Shown here piece after piece: positions 62,562 through 64,000 of a DNA stretch of 64,000 bases (position 1 is the first letter of the stretch; each line of letters starts with the position of its first letter). Under the pieces are notes generated by a model. That model was not told the origin of the DNA. It did no database searches and saw only the letters and a program-made list of their open reading frames with translations. The stretch lies in contig NZ_PIPJ01000001.1 in NCBI RefSeq assembly GCF_003987135.1, forward strand, positions 372,001 to 436,000. The letters are read 5' to 3'. The stretch is from Aliidiomarina iranensis. Lineage in GTDB: Bacteria > Pseudomonadota > Gammaproteobacteria > Enterobacterales > Alteromonadaceae. Both the position numbers and the translations under genes were made by a program.

Positions 62562-63032
62562 ATGCCTAGAAGACGCGTCGTCGGTCAACGTAAAATCCTG
62601 CCGGATCCTAAGTTCGGATCAGAGTTGTTGGCAAAATTCATCAACGTTGTCATGGTTGATGGTAAAAAATCAGTCGCTGAAAAAATCGTTTACGGTGCAT
62701 TAAGCATCGTTGCGGATAAAGCTGGTAAAGATCACATGTCAGTGTTTGAAGATGCACTTGATAATATTCGCCCTGCGGTAGAGGTTAAATCTCGTCGCGT
62801 TGGTGGTTCTACTTACCAGGTACCAGTTGAAGTTCGCCCTGTTCGTCGTAACACCCTAGCAATGCGCTGGATGGTTGATGCGTCACGTGGTCGTGGTGAA
62901 AAATCTATGGCTCAACGTCTAGCTGGTGAAATGCTAGATGCTTCTCAGAACAAAGGTTCTGCTGTGAAGAAGCGTGAAGACGTACACCGTATGGCTGAAG
63001 CGAACAAAGCATTCGCTCACTACCGCTGGTAA
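62562..63032 (+). CDS. rpsG: 30S ribosomal protein S7
   Basis: A 3'-major-domain assembly protein, 156 aa, starting [16 protein letters not shown]. The segment [20 protein letters not shown] and the C-terminal [15 protein letters not shown] are typical. It is 79 bp from rpsL and 37 bp from fusA. In E. coli S7 represses translation of this operon from the rpsL-rpsG gap; the equivalent gap here is 79 bp. Confidence 0.98.
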   Translation: MPRRRVVGQRKILPDPKFGSELLAKFINVVMVDGKKSVAEKIVYGALSIVADKAGKDHMSVFEDALDNIRPAVEVKSRRVGGSTYQVPVEVRPVRRNTLAMRWMVDASRGRGEKSMAQRLAGEMLDASQNKGSAVKKREDVHRMAEANKAFAHYRW

Positions 63033-63069
63033 TTACACGCTCTCAACTCTAATTTAAGAGGAAGCAATT

Positions 63070-64000
63070 GTGGCAAGAAAAACATCGATCGAACGCTATC
63101 GTAATATCGGTATCGTTGCTCACGTAGACGCTGGTAAAACAACCACCACCGAACGTGTACTTTTTTACACCGGTTTGTCACACAAACTTGGTGAAGTGCA
63201 TGATGGCGCAGCAACGACAGACTGGATGGAACAGGAACAGGAGCGTGGTATTACCATTACTTCAGCTGCTGTAACAAGTTTCTGGGCCGGTATGGATAAG
63301 CAGTTCCCTGAGCACCGTATCAACATCATCGATACTCCAGGACACGTTGACTTCACCGTTGAAGTAGAACGTTCATTGCGCGTACTAGATGGTGCTGTTG
63401 TGGTACTGTGTGCCTCTTCAGGTGTGCAACCACAAACAGAAACTGTATGGCGCCAAGCTAACAAATATGAAGTTCCACGCATGATATTTGTTAACAAAAT
63501 GGACCGTATGGGTGCTGATTTCATTAATGTTGTGAAACAAGTGAAAACTCGCTTGGCAGCGGTAGCCGTTCCATTACAACTTCCTATCGGCGCTGAAGAA
63601 GATTTCAAAGGCGTTGTGGATTTAGTAAAAATGAAGGCAATTCACTGGAATGAAGCCGACCAAGGTTTGAGCTTCACTTACGGTGAGATTCCAGAAGATT
63701 TAGTTGATGAAGCAGAAGAGTTGCACAACGAACTTGTTGAAGCAGCTGCTGAAGCCAATGATGAACTGATGAACAAATACTTGGAAGAAGGTGAGTTAAC
63801 CGAAGAAGAAGTTAAATTCGGTCTTCGTACTCGTACTCTTGCCAACGAAATTGTGCCAGTATTCTGTGGTTCTGCGTTCAAAAACAAAGGCGTTCAGGCA
63901 GTGCTTGATGCGGTAATTGAATATCTTCCTTCGCCAACTGAAGTAAAAGATATCAACGGCATCTTGGAAGATGAAACTGAAGTTAGATGTAAATCAGACG
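63070..64000 (+). CDS. fusA: Elongation factor G (5' part, cut by window end)
   Basis: The translocation GTPase. The visible 310 residues include the G1 motif [20 protein letters not shown] and [10 protein letters not shown], and the G' insert region. The start is GTG at 63070, with AGAGGAAG 8 bases upstream; no ATG lies near. The frame runs open to the window end. The rpsL-rpsG-fusA order supports fusA over the fusA2 paralogue. Confidence 0.95.
   Translation, partial: MARKTSIERYRNIGIVAHVDAGKTTTTERVLFYTGLSHKLGEVHDGAATTDWMEQEQERGITITSAAVTSFWAGMDKQFPEHRINIIDTPGHVDFTVEVERSLRVLDGAVVVLCASSGVQPQTETVWRQANKYEVPRMIFVNKMDRMGADFINVVKQVKTRLAAVAVPLQLPIGAEEDFKGVVDLVKMKAIHWNEADQGLSFTYGEIPEDLVDEAEELHNELVEAAAEANDELMNKYLEEGELTEEEVKFGLRTRTLANEIVPVFCGSAFKNKGVQAVLDAVIEYLPSPTEVKDINGILEDETEVRCKSD

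Overview
The window looks like a chromosomal housekeeping region of a marine gammaproteobacterium of the order Alteromonadales. The gene content and order, and the protein resemblances as I recall them, fit the Idiomarina/Aliidiomarina/Pseudidiomarina group best. That placement is an inference from reading the proteins, not from a database search. Coding density is high. I see no prophage, insertion sequence, CRISPR array, integron, toxin-antitoxin pair or recognisable defence island.

Layout. 0-8.4 kb: an SCO1-type copper protein faces a minus-strand series kbl-tdh-glpE-glpG-ubiC-ubiA (threonine catabolism, rhodanese, rhomboid protease, first steps of ubiquinone synthesis), then coaD and pckA. 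8.6-16.4 kb: accessory-like genes, namely a membrane GGDEF-EAL protein, a secreted S9 peptidase, the regulator fabR divergent from a delta-9 fatty-acid desaturase with two palindromic operators between them, and an AEC permease. 16.5-22.3 kb: tex, csrA, greB, ompR, envZ, the tex-greB-ompR-envZ order known from E. coli, with five 21-bp tandem repeats just before greB. 22.3-32.9 kb: sthA, yrfG, nudE, cysQ, yheU, an M16 lipoprotein protease, the ABC-F ATPase yheS, yheV and queG.

33-46.4 kb: the classical nnr-tsaE-amiB-mutL-miaA-hfq-hflX-hflK-hflC-purA cluster, with an extra PLP-dependent aminotransferase-like gene before purA. 46.6-61.8 kb: a tRNA cluster (Thr-Tyr-Gly-Thr) leading into tuf, then two extra genes (a glycine-zipper protein and a glycerophosphodiester phosphodiesterase), then tRNA-Trp-secE-nusG, rplKA, the L10 leader, rplJL and rpoBC. 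61.9 kb to the end: the str operon, rpsL-rpsG-fusA, with fusA cut by the window edge.

The right-hand third is translation and transcription machinery. Its promoters have near-consensus -35 and -10 boxes followed by GC-rich discriminators, the usual design for growth-rate and stringent control. I did not find a convincing undescribed system. The observations most worth checking are the FabR/DesT-like operator pair (14.3 kb), the 21-bp repeat array before greB (19.5 kb), the 15-bp in-frame repeat in the MutL linker (37.7 kb), the two-gene insertion between tuf and tRNA-Trp (48.5-49.5 kb), and the overlapping nusG terminator and rplK promoter (50.7 kb).
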